A stretch of 64,000 nucleotides of DNA from Chloranthus sessilifolius (Eukaryota; Streptophyta; Magnoliopsida; Chloranthales; Chloranthaceae): the NCBI GenBank assembly GCA_021018995.1, contig CM037588.1:139125725-139189724 (forward strand). Direction: 5' to 3'. This document shows positions 10,949-23,387 of this stretch, piece after piece. Position 1 is the first letter of the stretch. Every line of letters starts with the position of its first letter. The notes beneath the pieces are model-generated. The model did no database searches. It was not told the DNA's origin and saw only the letters and a list, made by a program, of their open reading frames with translations. The position numbers and the translations under genes were made by a program.

Positions 10949-13113
10949 TGTGACAGCCCAAATTTTGGCATCCCGAAATCCGTGCCATCTGCACGACCTT
11001 CAAGGCCGTGCCTTACTTTCATATCATAACTCCTCTTCATATATACAGCCAAACGGTAATTGAAGCACATGCGAATACTCTAAGCAACAATAAGAATTTA
11101 TAAGTTAGTTGATCCTACCAGGCTGTTCTTGTTCCATGCCAATTCATGGACATAAGGACATACCCGACAGTTTAATGATACTCATTCCTCCTAGGTGGTC
11201 TACCAAGTGACAGTATTTAAACATTCAAATTAAAAAGGCTCGATATACCAAGCCATACACAGTACTCTCTCTCAACTCACTATCAAAGTATGCAGCGGGT
11301 TTCCTAGAAGAATTCCTCAGGAGGAGGTTCTGACTCTTCTGTGGGTACAGACACCGATGCCCTTGGATTAACTCCACTTGAAGTCCTTGTTGCCGTTAGT
11401 CCTTGACCTGCGACGTATAGTCTAAAGGGTGAGCTACATCCTAGCTCCGTAGGGAAAACAAAAGAACATATAGATTATCTCCCGCACATATGTTAGTACC
11501 AACTACATAAATTCTCAAGAAATATTTAGGTACAACCATTTGAAGGATAAAAGTAATTCAATGACTCCCAACCAATCTTAACACAGCTTCGCTTAATCTC
11601 TCTATGAATTTATTTGTGAACTTGGCCTAATCACTTAAATCTTAACTTAAGTAATCCTCGAGCACTATAGCATCGAGCCCGATGGAATACCCGCCATCGC
11701 TGCCTAACTAGACAGTTATTATGTGTATCCTCGAATATCGCAAGCCCCTTTCTCATAGGCGGCGGGTCTATTCTCCATCTACATCCTGGATGTGTTACAA
11801 CTATCTGGATTGGCATTGTGCAGGTCACGGATATCCTGCCGAGTCGTCAGTGGGTATCCCATACGTCGGTGTATACGATCAACCTTAAATAATAAAAATA
11901 TCAATGTGCTTTACATATAGTTATTCACCGTGATTGTGCTAGATATATTTCATTAGGCCTTATCACATTGTTTCTGTTTCTCTATTTTATTTCTTACGCA
12001 TCCCTGGGATGCCTCATACTTCTATTTCAACTTTCTCTGATTTAACCACATTATATTTCGTCCCCTGGGGACCTCAGGATTCTTCACACTTTACACACAC
12101 ACACTTATCATGAGAGTTTAATGTATATACTACTATTTAAATAGACTTTACTACGCATATATGAGTTCGCGAATAATGCACATGTTTCAAGAATACTCCC
12201 TACCGACGAATCTCAAGCACGCTTGTCCTCAGAGGTTATAGTGCATCGACCTACATTTAAAGAATTATACTTTTAGAATGATCTAAGGTCTTTGGGGTGT
12301 AGGACACCCGAGTTCCTCTTATTAGAAAACCAATATCTGAGTGGTCACCAGACCTCGCTCGAGCGGTCATTAGCCCTCGCTCGAGCGGTCACTTGACCTC
12401 GCTCGAGCGGTCTCTAGACCTCGCTCGAGCGGTCATATCGAGATCGCTCGAGCGGTTAAATCGAGCTTTCAAATTTAAGATACGGACCCTCGCTCGCGCG
12501 AGCCTCCTTTAGTTTAAGGGACCGCCGAGCGAGCCCAGTCTTTCTTTTCTATGTTCATCCTCGCCGCGAGCCTCTTTAGACCGCTCGAGCGAGAAACACC
12601 GATTTTTGTCCATGATCAGATCGAGATCATGCCTCCATCCTTCATTTTACCTTAATCTTATATAAAGCAACATACAGCCAACATCCTTCCTACTATTTAA
12701 AACATTCCTAGGCATCTATATGTTTTTAACGTACCTCTGACGATGAAACACGCACAGGTTCGATTGAAGATTTGTAAACCCACTAGGCTATCCGGTCTCC
12801 CTGGTTCGTCCTCCCGTCATTACCTCTGATCTCCCTTGCCGAGCCAAGTTTCTGCAAACCCTAGTTCTCCCAGGCTCTTTTCTCCCCTTTCTTTTTCTCT
12901 ATAATCTCCTCCTCTCTATTTAGGTTAGAATAGTTTTACGTAAGGACTCTTCTCTCTCTTCTTCCCTTTTATATTTATCAGAATTGGGATATACTAGTGT
13001 GTTTCCCATGTACACACTTTAAGTATTTGGGTGTTTTGGTCCCCATGTGAAACGCATATACCTATGTGCACAAAGTGTGCCATGCGCAGATCTCAAAAAT
13101 CTGGGTTGTGACA
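10949..13113 (-). mobile_element. Solo LTR, sister Tekay-like family, 2165 bp
   Basis: The + strand edges are TGTGACAGCC and GGGTTGTGACA, the reverse complement of the ends of the copy at 19209-21369. The 5-bp duplication ACTTT lies at 10944-10948 and 13114-13118. A CGCTCGAGCG array sits at 12340-12600 with six exact copies. No internal region is present, so it is a recombination product of a full element. Confidence 0.93.
12340..12600. repeat. CGCTCGAGCG palindrome array in the minus-strand solo LTR
   Basis: Six exact CGCTCGAGCG copies, most spaced about 22 bases apart with GGTC and GACC flanks, followed by decayed copies such as CGCTCGCGCG. Confidence 0.92.
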
Positions 13114-13124
13114 ACTTTGGATTT

Positions 13125-13475
13125 CGATTAATCGATTTGAATATCGATTAATCGATTGGGGACCTCCAGTGGACCCCAGGGGCTGGAGGAAATGACTTGG
13201 GGAAAATCGACTAATCGAAATGGGATTTCGATTAATCTATTTCAAATTTTGATTAATCGATTTTGGGAACTTGATTACTCGAATTGAGAATCGACTTGGC
13301 AGAGTAGAGAATTTTGATTAATCGAATTGGGATTCGACTAATCGAATGAAAATCTCGATTAATCGATTTGAGAATCGATTAATCGATATTGACTTTCGAT
13401 TAGTCGATTTTGGAAATCGATTAATCGAATGAGAATCGATTAATCGATTTTGGTGTTCGATTAATCGACTGGGCT
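13125..13475. repeat. CGATTAATCG palindrome array in the 5' LTR
   Basis: About fifteen copies or one-base variants of CGATTAATCG lie here, often flanked by T and A to make a 14-bp palindrome, with irregular spacers of about 6 to 30 bases. Two more lie at 10885-10920 on the other side of the nested solo LTR. Confidence 0.93.
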
Positions 13476-14953
13476 AAATTTTGTTGACTTTTGAGTTTGA
13501 CTTTAAGCTTCATGGAGGGTCTTGGACCTCCTTTATTGCATCCTTAGTGATGTGTTTCACCTGTTATGTGGTACCATAGGTGGTACGTGTGAGCTAGTAC
13601 ACAAGGAGCCACGTGGGACCTTGATGCGTTGATCAAACAAAGACTTGAGGTAGGGAACACCTTGAACATGTACTTTATTTTACAAGAGCATGTATGTAGT
13701 GATATAGAATTTAAATTCAAAATGTTTTATTGCTTAAGAATTGTGAAAAGTGTGTGTGTGTGACATCCATAAGAGTAATTATAATGAGTCATCCCCAGGG
13801 GATGAAGAAGTAAAGAGATAAGAGCATCAGGTGTGATGCAAGTGAATGGATACATCTCAGGGATGTATCCAAGATTGAATCATGTTTGATAGGGCCTAAC
13901 TGATATAAGATAGCACACTTACACGGTGAATAACTATATGTAAGGCATCGATATTTTTGTTATTTGGGGTCTGATAGGGTACCCCACCGACGTAGCGAGA
14001 TATCCACGACTGACACGGCAGGATATCCGTGACCGATACGGCGGCGAAACCGTAGGCCAGTGCGGAGGCTTATCCGTACACAGTAAGCACACCCCAGGGG
14101 TGTTGATTTGAGACAAGTGAAACCCCGCCACCAATCTCCAGGGGAAAGGGGCTTGGGTACTATATTGTATTCCTAAGGAATACGTTAAAAGTGTCTATAT
14201 AGATGACGATGATGGGTATCTCATCGGGGCTCGATGCTATATTGCTTGGGGATTACTTAAGTTGAAAGTTTAAGTTTTGCTTTAGGCCTCTTCAGCATCA
14301 TTCATGAGTAAATAAAAGACACGAGTAAACTACCAGTAAAATATAATACTTTTAACTGTTTTCATCAGTAATTGCATAGACACATCATGCATGGCATATC
14401 ATGGAATATATGTGAGTAATAATTTATATGTTCAACTGTGTTTTGTTCCCTATTGAGCTAGGATGTAGCTCACCCTATAGACTATACGTCGCAGGTCCAC
14501 TACTAGCAGCCGTCGAGGCTTCAGGAGACGCTGACCCCGGTGAGTCGGACCTTGCGGCCGGCGAAGAGTTGGAGCCTCCTCCTGAGGACTTCTTCTAGAG
14601 GACTCCATTGTGCCGCTTTGAGGGCTTTTTGATAGGGATTTGTACGGCTTGGTATGTCAAGCCTTGTTTTGGTTGAACAATGTATATATTTGGTTTTGGG
14701 ATTATTCTTTTGGGGCGAACCATCCGTGGTGATTGCTATCATCGATGGTTCGGATCAGTTCTCCATTCATGCAGAGGCATGAGGGTAGAACTGTCTTTTG
14801 AGAAATGCTTTTATATAGATTTAAATTCCGCAGTTTCATTTACTACTTCATTTTGCTTGATATACCAATGTTTCGTGCTTTGCTAAGGGGCACGGTCAAG
14901 ATGATCATGCTGATGGCACGGGTTTCGGGGTGTCGAAATCCGGGCTGTCACAG

Positions 14954-14966
14954 TTGGTATCAAAGT
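14954..14966 (+). other. Primer-binding site, initiator tRNA-Met
   Basis: TTGGTATCAAAGT lies one base after the LTR end and matches the canonical TGGTATCAGAGC site of chromoviruses with one change. Confidence 0.88.
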
Positions 14967-15056
14967 GTTTTTCTTTTAATAATTCTGACAATTATTCTTT
15001 TGGTCAGAACATAGGGGCTTCTGCTAACGAAACTTTAGTTTCAAATGTAGCCGCAA

Positions 15057-16428
15057 ATGTCATCTAGAGGAAGAGGCCGACCAAGGGGAGGCCAACAGAA
15101 GAGTCTACGTAGTGGAGATGATTACATCTCTCCTACTAATAGAGTGCCTTGAGTCTCTGTAAGAGTAGTAGACAAAGATGATGAAGAGGATCGAGATCGT
15201 CAGGATCAAGATCTCAGAGAACAAGAGAGAGTGAGAGAAAGACAAGAAGATAGAGAGGAGCGACAAAGGATGATGCACACTATGGAGACTATGGCAGCTA
15301 CCATGGCACAACAAGCCGCATCCTTTGCAGCTCATGCGTCAAGAGAACAGCAGCCACCTACACCACCTATAGGACCTGTGCTGCCTGTGCCCTCATCTTT
15401 TACAGAGTTTAGGAGGATGAGACCTCCTTCATTTTCTGGGCAGGCAGACACAATGGCCGCCGAGAACTGGCTTATGGAGATGGAGAAAGTCTTTAGCGTG
15501 CTGACATGCACGAAAGATGAGAGTGTGAGATGGGCAGCTTATATGTTAGATGGGGAGGCTGGGCCTTGGTGGAAGTCCGTGATACAGACTCGGGCTCAGG
15601 AGACCCCAGAGTTGCCTTGGACTTGGGAGGAGTTTGTTGAGGAGTTCAACAAACAATATTTTTCGGAAGTGGTGAGGAATCAGCTTGAAATACAATTTCT
15701 ATAATTAGTGCAAGGGAGAATGACAGTGAGAGAATATGGGGTGGAGTTTCTACGACTTGCCCGTTTTGCTCGGACACGTCACATCAAGTGATGAAATCCA
15801 AGAGGTTTGAAGGTTTGAAGCCCGAGGTTAGGGGAGGCGAGTCTATTTCCCGAGGACCTATGAAGAGGTCATGAGTAAGGCACTAGTTGTGGAAGAGGAA
15901 AATACAAATAGATATAGACAGAGAGAGCAGCAGCGAGGAGGAAATGAACAAGGAAGGACGTTGACCTATGAACCGGTGAATAAAAAGCCGAGGTTCATGG
16001 CCCAAAATCAGAGATCACAGCTGTGGAGGTTTTGGAAGGCCAAAGAACAACACCAACAAAGGTTTCCATTACTTTCATCGGGAGACTTTTACGATATGAG
16101 AGCCCCGCCATGTTCATCGGGCGCCACTATCACATGCTGTGGTTCTCAGATCGCTTTCTTCCAGACTCGAGAGACTTGTGCAAAGTGTGGCAAGCCTCAT
16201 AGGACCGTGGATTGTAGAACGGGAACTAGGGGTTGTTTTCGATGTGGCAAGGTGGGCCACTTGATCAAGGATTGCCCCGAGACGGATAAAAGCAAGACGG
16301 TTTCAGTTGCAGCACCACGACCCATTCAAGCAAGGAAACCGATCGTTCGGGGAAGAGCTTATGCAGTCACTGCTCAGGAAGCAGGGAACGTGCATGATGT
16401 CATCCAAGGTGAGACTCTTTTAAATTAA
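15057..16428 (+). pseudogene. gag: gag of the Tekay-like element
   Basis: The ATG at 15057 begins an Arg/Gly-rich N-terminus. A charged, coiled-coil-like RERQEDREERQ segment lies near 15235. The Ty3 gag core runs over about 15410-15780 (PPSFSG, AENWLMEMEK, GPWWKS, EEFVEEFNKQYF). Two zinc-binding CCHC-like modules follow near 16175-16275, CAKCGKPHRTVDC and CFRCGKVGHLIKDC. In the family this protein forms the particle and binds the element RNA. It is broken, with a few breaks. Confidence 0.9.
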
Positions 16429-16627
16429 AGAAAATTTCCATTTCATTGAAATTTTAGATAGAGAAGGTGCATGCATTAGGAATTGTATAGATTCTTTTTC
16501 TCAATACTAAATCTATATGTGAATTAAGGGTGTATTTTGATGTGTAAATTATTGTATGTATGTATGTATGTATATTATAGGTACTTTAACTATATATAAA
16601 AAATGATGCTTTGTTGGATATGACGCT
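16429..16627. other. AT-rich non-coding spacer between gag and protease
   Basis: About 200 bases of AT-rich sequence with a (TATG)n run at about 16553-16573. It is unlike the GC-moderate coding sequence on both sides. Confidence 0.6.
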
Positions 16628-19208
16628 AGAGTGTTGATAGACCCAGGGTCTACCCACTCATTCCTCACTCAACGTTTCGCCAAGAAGATGAAGATTGTTC
16701 CAGAGGCGTTGGACTTCGTCCTATCCGTGTCTATTCCGACTGGAGAGTTAGTAGACACGGAGTTAGCTTGCAAATCCATCATTGTAGCAGTTCGAGACCT
16801 AGAGGTGCATGAATTGGAAGCGAAGTTGATATTGTTAGACATGCAAGGGTTTGATGTGATCCTTGGCATGGACTAGTTGGCGCAGCATTGTGCAACCGTC
16901 GATTGCAAGAACAAGGTAGTCATTTTCAGACCCAACACAAGAAGATCATTTCGGTTTCAAGGAGTGAGGTCGTCATCTGTGCCACTGATCTCAGCAGTAA
17001 GGGCCGAGAAAATGATCAGAAAGGGTTGCAGTGGATACTTGGCTTTCTTAAAGGAAGACAAGGAAGAAAAGAATGTCATTTTTGAGATAGCAGTTGTGCG
17101 AGACTTCGCCGACGTGTTTCCAGAGGAATTTCCTGGACTACCTTCAGAGAGAGAAGTGGAATTCGCCATTGACTTAGCACCAGGAACGAAGCCTATTTCG
17201 AAAGCACCTTATAGAATGGCTCCTGCTGAGTTAAAGGAGTTGAAGGAACAACTACAAGAACTTATGGACAAGGGGTTTGTTAGACCGAGTGTGTCTCCAT
17301 GGGGAGCACCGGTCTTGTTTGTCAAGAAGAAAGATGGGTCAATGCGGCTATGCATTGACTATCGATAATTAAACAAACTCACTGTGAAGAACCGCTACCC
17401 TTTGCCTAGAATTGATGATTTGTTCGATCAACTGCAAGGAGCAAGGTATTTTTCCAAGATCGACCTGAGATCTAGATATCATCAGTTGCGAGTCAAGGCA
17501 GAGGACATCCAGAAGACAGCTTTTAGGACACGGTATGGACACTATGAATTCCTTGTGATGCCGTTTGGGTTGATGAATGCTCCGGCGTCGTTTATGGATC
17601 TGATGAACCGAGTGTTTAAACCACACTTGGACTCCTGCGTCGTAGTGTTTGTTGATGATATATTGATATACTCCAAATCCAAGACGGAACACGAAGAACA
17701 TTTAAGGATTGCTCTACAGACGCTACGTGAACACCAATTGTACGCCAAACTCAGCAAATGTGAGTTTTGGTTGGAAGAGGTTAGCTTTTTGGGACATGTC
17801 GTCTCAAAGCATGGTGTCACTGTAGATCTAGCAAAGATAGAAGCAGTGGTTAAATGGAGCAACCAAAGACAGTGACTGATGTCCGAAGTTTTCTGGGCCT
17901 AGCAGGCTATTATCGACGTTTCATTGAGGGGTTTTCAAAGATATCGGGACCTCTCACAAAGCTTACACGAAAAGATTCAAGATTTGACTGGAGTGAAGCA
18001 TGCGAGAAGAGTTTTCAAGAACTCAAAACGAGACTCACTTCGGCTCCAGTGTTAGTGATTCCTTCAGGCAGTGGAGGATACGCCGTGTACAGCGACGCGT
18101 CATACAATGGCCTTGGTTGTGTACTCAACCAACACAAGAAGGTGATAGCTTACGGATCAAGACAGCTGAAAGAACACGAGAAAAATTACCCGACTCATGA
18201 CTTGGAACTAGCAGCAGTCATTTTTGCGCTGAAGATTTGGAGACATTACTTGTATGGTGAGACTTTTGAAATTTTCACCGATCATAAGAGCCTCCGATAC
18301 CTGTTCACACAGAAAGAGCTCAACATGAGACAGCGCAGGTGGATGGAATTCCTCAAGGATTACGATTGCTCCATACAATACCATCCAGGCAAGGCGAATG
18401 TAGTAGCCGACGCATTGAGTCGGAAATGATCAGCTCAGTTAGCTTGTTTGGTTTTGGGTATGCACCGATGGAAATTATTGGAAGACCTGGCATTCTACGA
18501 TGCGAACATTGAGTCAAAAGCCACCGGATCCTTTTTGGCTAACATATCAGTAAAGCCAGTGATATTTGAGCATATCCACGATCTACAGATGAAAGATCCG
18601 GCATTAACAAAGATTCATCAAGACGTGAGTGAAGGCATCAGGTCGGACTTCTCAGTTAAAGAAGATGGTTCTTTATTGTTTAAGGGCCGTCTATGCATCC
18701 GGACAATGCCGATCTAAGGCGAACGATTCTTGATGAGGCCTATAAGTCAAATTATGCTATCCACCCTGGTAGCACCAAAATGTACCAAGACTTAAAAAAG
18801 AACTACTGGTGGAGAGGACTGAAGCAAGACGTGGCCGAATACGTGTCACGGTGTTTGACTTGTCAGCAAGTGAAGATTGATCATAGACATCCTGCTGGAC
18901 TATTGCAGCCTTTACCAATCCCAGAATGGAAATGGGAATCAATCTCGATGGATTTCATTGTTGGATTGCCCCGTACTGCCAAGAGACACAATGCCATTTG
19001 GGTCGTCGTAGACCGATTGACCAAATCAACGCACTTTTTGCCGTACAATACTACGTATACAGCAGGAAGACTGGCAGACTTATACATGAAGGAGATTGTA
19101 AGATTACATGGGATTCCAAGCAGCATAGTTTCAGATCGTGATCCACTATATGCATCCAAGTTTTGGAAGAAATTTCAAGAAGGAATGGGAACACGACTAG
19201 ACTTTAGT

Positions 19209-21369
19209 TGTCACAACCCAGATTTTTGAGATCTGTGCACGGCACATACTTACACATAGGTGTATGTGTTTCACAAGGAGACCAAAAACGACCCACATAC
19301 GTTAAGTGTGTACGTGGGAAACACACTATTATTATCCCAAAAATTTAGATATAAAAGTGAAAGAGATAGAGAAGAACCTTTACGTAACTCTATTCTAACC
19401 TAAATAGAGAGAAGGAGAATAAAGAGAGAAAGAAGAAAAGAGCCTAGTGGAGAACTAGGGTTCATTGAGACTTAGGTCGAAAGAAGGATCGGAGGAAATG
19501 ACGGAGAAAGAACCGGGGAGGCCGGATAGCGAGTAGATATTCAAATCATAAACCGGACACATGCGTGATTCATCGAGGTCGTTAAAAACATGATAGATGC
19601 CTAAGAATGTTTTGAATAGTAGGAAGGATGTTGGTATATGTTACTTTATATAAGATTAAGGTTAAATGAAGGATGGAAGCATGATCTTGATCCGATCGAG
19701 GACAAAATCATTGTTCCTCGCCGAGCTAAAGAGGCTCGCTCGAGCGAGGATGAACATAGAAAAATGTGGCTCTGAGCTCGCTCAAGCGGTCCCTAAAACT
19801 AAAGGGGAGCTCGCTCGGCGAGGTCCAGAAAATTCGAAAGCTTCGATTTAACCGCTCGGCGATCTCGATTTGACCATGGCGAGTCAAGAGACCGCTCGAG
19901 CGAGGTCAAGTGACCGCTCGAGCGAGGGCTAATTAATGACCTCGCGAGCGAGGTCCGGTGATCACTCAAATATTGGTTTTCTAATATAAGAAACTCGGGT
20001 GTCTTACACCCCAAAGACCTTAGATCATCCTAAAGTAAAATTCTTTTAAATGTAGGTTGATGCATTATAACCCTCTAAGGACAAGCGTGCTTTGAGATTC
20101 GTCGAGGTAGGGAATTTTCTCGAACATGTGCATTATTCTGTGAACTCATATGTGTAGTATAGTCCATTTAAATAGTGTATATTTCATAAATCCTCATGAT
20201 AAGGGTGTGTGCGTGTGTTCCAATGTGGAAAATCCTGAGGTCCCCAGGGGACGAAAGATAATGTGGTTAAATCAAAGAAAGGTGAAATAGAAGCATGGGG
20301 CATCCCAGGGATGCGTAAGAAAACAAACAGAGAAACAAAGATAACGTGATAAGGCCTAATGTAATATATTTAACACAATCACGGTGAATAACTATATGTA
20401 TAGCACATTGATACTTTTGTTATTTAAGGTTGATCAGAATACCCCACCGACGTGGCGGGATACCCACGACTGACTCGGCAGGATATCCGTGACCGGTACC
20501 GCGGCCAAACCGTACAATTATAACATCCCAGGGATGTAGATTGAGAATAGACCCCGCCGCCTATGAGGAAGGGGCTCGAGCAGTATTCCCAGGGAATGCA
20601 CATAATAATTGTCTAGTTAGACGACGATGGCGGGTATTCCATCGGGGCTCGATGCTATATTGCTCGAGGATTAATTAAGTTAAGATTTAAGTGATTAGGC
20701 CAAGTTCACAAACAAGCTTATAAAGAGATTAAACAAAGCCATGATAAGTAGTGATTGGAACCATTGAGTTATTCCTGTTATCCAAATTGTTGTACATAAA
20801 TGTTTTCTTGAAAATTTATGTTTTATTGACATATGTGTGAAGGATGATCTATATGTTCTTTTATTTTCCCTACGGAGCTAGGATGTAGCTCACCCCTTAG
20901 ACTATACGTCACAGGTCAAGGACTAGCGGCGGCAGGGACTTCAGGTGAAGTTAATCCAAGGGCATCGGAGTCTGTACCCACTGAAGAGACAGAACCTCCT
21001 CCTGAGGAATTCTTCTAGGAAACCCGCTGCATACCCTAAGAGTGAGTTGAGAGAGTACTGTGTATGACATGATATATCGAACCTCATTATTTGGAAGGTT
21101 TAAATACTGTCTCTTGGTAAACTATTTAAGAAGAATAATTGTCATTAAACTTTTGGGTGTGTCCTTATGTCCATGAATTGGCATGGAACAGGGACAGCCT
21201 TGTAGGATCAACTATCCTATAACTTCTTATTTTTATTTAGAGTGTTTGCATGTGCTGCAATTACAGTTTGGCTGTATATATCGGCGAGTTATGATATGAA
21301 TTTAAGGCACGGCCTTGAAGGTCGTGCAGATGGCACGGATTTTGGGATGCCGAAATTCAGGCTGTCACA
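19209..21369 (+). mobile_element. Solo LTR, sister Tekay-like family, 2161 bp, inside integrase
   Basis: It starts TGTCACAACCC and ends GGCTGTCACA. The 5-bp duplication TTAGT is at 19204-19208 and 21370-21374. It is the same family as 10949-13113 but differs at very roughly one base in ten over the part compared, so it is a separate event in the opposite orientation. It carries a CGCTCGAGCG array (19730-19965) and CCCAGGG-centred palindromes at 20240-20252, 20300-20314, 20523-20537 and 20585-20597. Confidence 0.93.
19730..19965. repeat. CGCTCGAGCG palindrome array in the plus-strand solo LTR
   Basis: Exact copies and close variants of CGCTCGAGCG, commonly extended to CTCGCTCGAGCGAG or ACCGCTCGAGCGAGG. 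Three are exact and several are decayed. Confidence 0.88.
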
Positions 21370-22375
21370 TTAGTTCAACTTTCCATCCTCAAACTGATGG
21401 GCAGACAGAGCGAGTGAACCAAGTAATAGAAGACATGCTCAGAGCACGCATGCTAGATATGCAAGGATACTGGGATGAGTATCTACCGTTGCTCGAATTC
21501 GCATACAACAATAATTTCCAAACGAGCATTGGCATGGCACCGTATGAAGCTCTGTATGGACGACGATGCAAATCACCCCTCAATTGGGAGGAAACAGGTG
21601 AGAAATTTGTTTTAGGGCCAAAACTACTTGAAGACAACGCCACCGTTGTTCGAATTATCAGAGAAAGGCTGAAGTCAGCACAGAGTAGACAGAAAAGTTA
21701 CGCCGACATGAAGCGAACTAGTGTCGACTATAAAGTGGGTGAGCACGTGTTTGTGAAAGTGTCACCTATGAAAGGCGTAATGAGATTTGGCAAGAGAGGG
21801 AAGTTAAGCCCACGTTATGTTGGACCATTTGAAATTTTGGGACGCGTAGGTGAAGTTGTGTATCGCATTGGCTTACCACCGCTGTTTGATCGGGTACATA
21901 ACATTTTCCACGTATCAATGCTCAGAAAGTATGTAAATGATCCATCTCACATGTTAGGAAAACAACCGATGGAGATGTGTGAGGACATGAGCATGATAGA
22001 GGAACCAGTGGAAATCTTGGATCGAAAGGAACAAGTACTGCGCACTAAAGTGATTCCCTTAGTGCTTGTTCGGTGGAACAATCATCCAAAAGAAGAGGCT
22101 ACTTGGGAACGAGAGGCCGATGTGAAAGAACAATATCCAGCCTTGTTTCCAACGACGTGAGAATCCAATGTAAACCACAAGCATGTTTGTGGAACCTCCA
22201 CGATACTTGTAATTCAGTGGAAGTTTTGATCAAACTATGAGTTAAGGAACGGATTTAGTATGTACTTGACTAAGTGTATGTGTTTCTATGGGACTATGAA
22301 CCACTTGATGTCATAAACTACCAAAAGAAATCAAAGAACCAAAGAACTTGAAAATCTACAGAAATTGGGCAAAAC

Positions 22376-23145
22376 CGATTAATCGAATTTCAAATCGATT
22401 AGTCGATTTGGGATTTCGATTAATCGATTTTGTTCGATTAGTCGACTGGCATCTGCCAGTGACTGGAAATTGGAATGAGAGTTAGAACAGACATAGAATG
22501 CAATTTCGATTGATCGATTTATAAATTCGATTAATCGATTTGGGATCGATTGATCGATTTTGGAAATTTGATTAATCAAATTGAGTATTCGATTAATCGA
22601 ACAGGTGGTTCGATTAATCGAACAAACTGAGAATGTTAGAAGAAATTAGGAAGGAAATTATGAAATTTCGATTAATCGAGGAGGTTTTGATTAATTGATT
22701 TGAGATTTCGATTAATCAAACTGGAAGTTCGATTAATCGAATTACTGAAGGGACTTGAAAGAAATATGAAGTCAGAAGAACGATTTCGAATAATCGAAGT
22801 GGAATTCGATTAATCGATTTGAAATTTCGATTAATCGAATAACTTAAGCAATCCTGAAATTTTGGAAGTTATTGCACGATTTTGATTAATCGAAGTGAAT
22901 TTCGATTAATCGATTTTGAAATTTCGATTAATCCAAATGGATTTCGATTAATCGACTGGCTCGCGCCAGTGAGCTCAAAAACTTAAAATTTTAAACAGAT
23001 ACGATTTCGATTAATCGAAATGGTTTCGATTAATCGAATTTGACTTTCGATTAGTCGAATTGGGAAATCAATTAATCGATTTTACGCGGCTTAACTTAGT
23101 TTGAAATCTCGATTAATCGATTCTGAATTTTGATTAATCGAGCCG
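22376..23145. repeat. CGATTAATCG palindrome array in the 3' untranslated region
   Basis: About 27 copies or near copies of CGATTAATCG in 770 bases, between the pol stop and the accessory ORF. Variants include CGATTAGTCG and CGATTGATCG. Interspersed hairpins of the form ACTGG-N6-CCAGT occur at 22445-22460 and 22955-22970. The minus-strand frame with repeated NRLIE is a product of the repeat, not a gene. Confidence 0.93.
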
Positions 23146-23387
23146 GGGCCTATATATTGAAATTTGGGGATTTTTCTTCCCATTCGAATCATTTGCACTT
23201 GAGTTTTTTTGAGCGCCCTTTCTTATTCCTCTCCTGCCATCCATCCGTACTAGGGTTTTGAACATTCTCCGTCAATTTCTGACCAAGATCGCCCCATTTC
23301 AGATCGAAACCTAAGGTAAACCCTAGATTTGTACTTTTTCCTTCAATTTGAACTAAATAAGCCCTAGATTTTGCTATTTCACCCACC
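23146..23387 (+). promoter_or_regulatory. Putative internal promoter and leader of the accessory ORF
   Basis: Right after the palindrome array comes CCTATATATTGAAAT (23150-23164), a good plant TATA-like box, followed by a pyrimidine-rich leader and then CCCACCATGCC, a favourable plant start context, at 23388. This suggests a transcript separate from the full-length RNA. No expression data are available, so the call rests on sequence form alone. Confidence 0.45.

Larger units (their letters stand above)
10298..14952 (+). repeat. 5' LTR of the Tekay-like element, split by a solo LTR
   Basis: It starts TGTAATAGCCC and ends GGGCTGTCACA. Without the nested insertion (10949-13113 and its duplication) it is about 2485 bases, against 2520 for the 3' LTR; the difference is about 36 bases in the palindrome array. 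It holds a CGATTAATCG array (10885-10920 and 13125-13475) and a group of CCCAGGG-centred palindromes (13790-14185). The short minus-strand open frames inside it recur identically in the 3' LTR and are not genes. Confidence 0.93.
16628..22157 (+). pseudogene. pol: pol of the Tekay-like element (protease, RT, RNase H, integrase, chromodomain-like end)
   Basis: The protease shows DPGSTHSFL near 16640 and DVILGMD near 16853. The reverse transcriptase runs from about 17090 to 17870 with the FVDD box at 17648-17659. RNase H covers about 18060-18429, from [13 protein letters not shown] to ADALSRK. Integrase has the HHCC module near 18763-18870 and a core beginning SMDFIVGLP near 18945. Its last third (HPQTDGQTERVNQV, GRRCKSPLNW) lies after the nested solo LTR. 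The tail at about 22000-22157 (EPVEILDRKEQVLR, VRWNNHPKEEATWE) is the Tekay-type chromodomain-like end, thought in the family to guide insertion to heterochromatin. Broken, with several breaks. Confidence 0.92.

Noticed and set aside
22376-23145. Repeat-spacer pattern that could look like a CRISPR array
   Set aside because: The units are palindromes with irregular spacing and many variants, there are no cas genes, and the sequence lies inside a plant LTR element.
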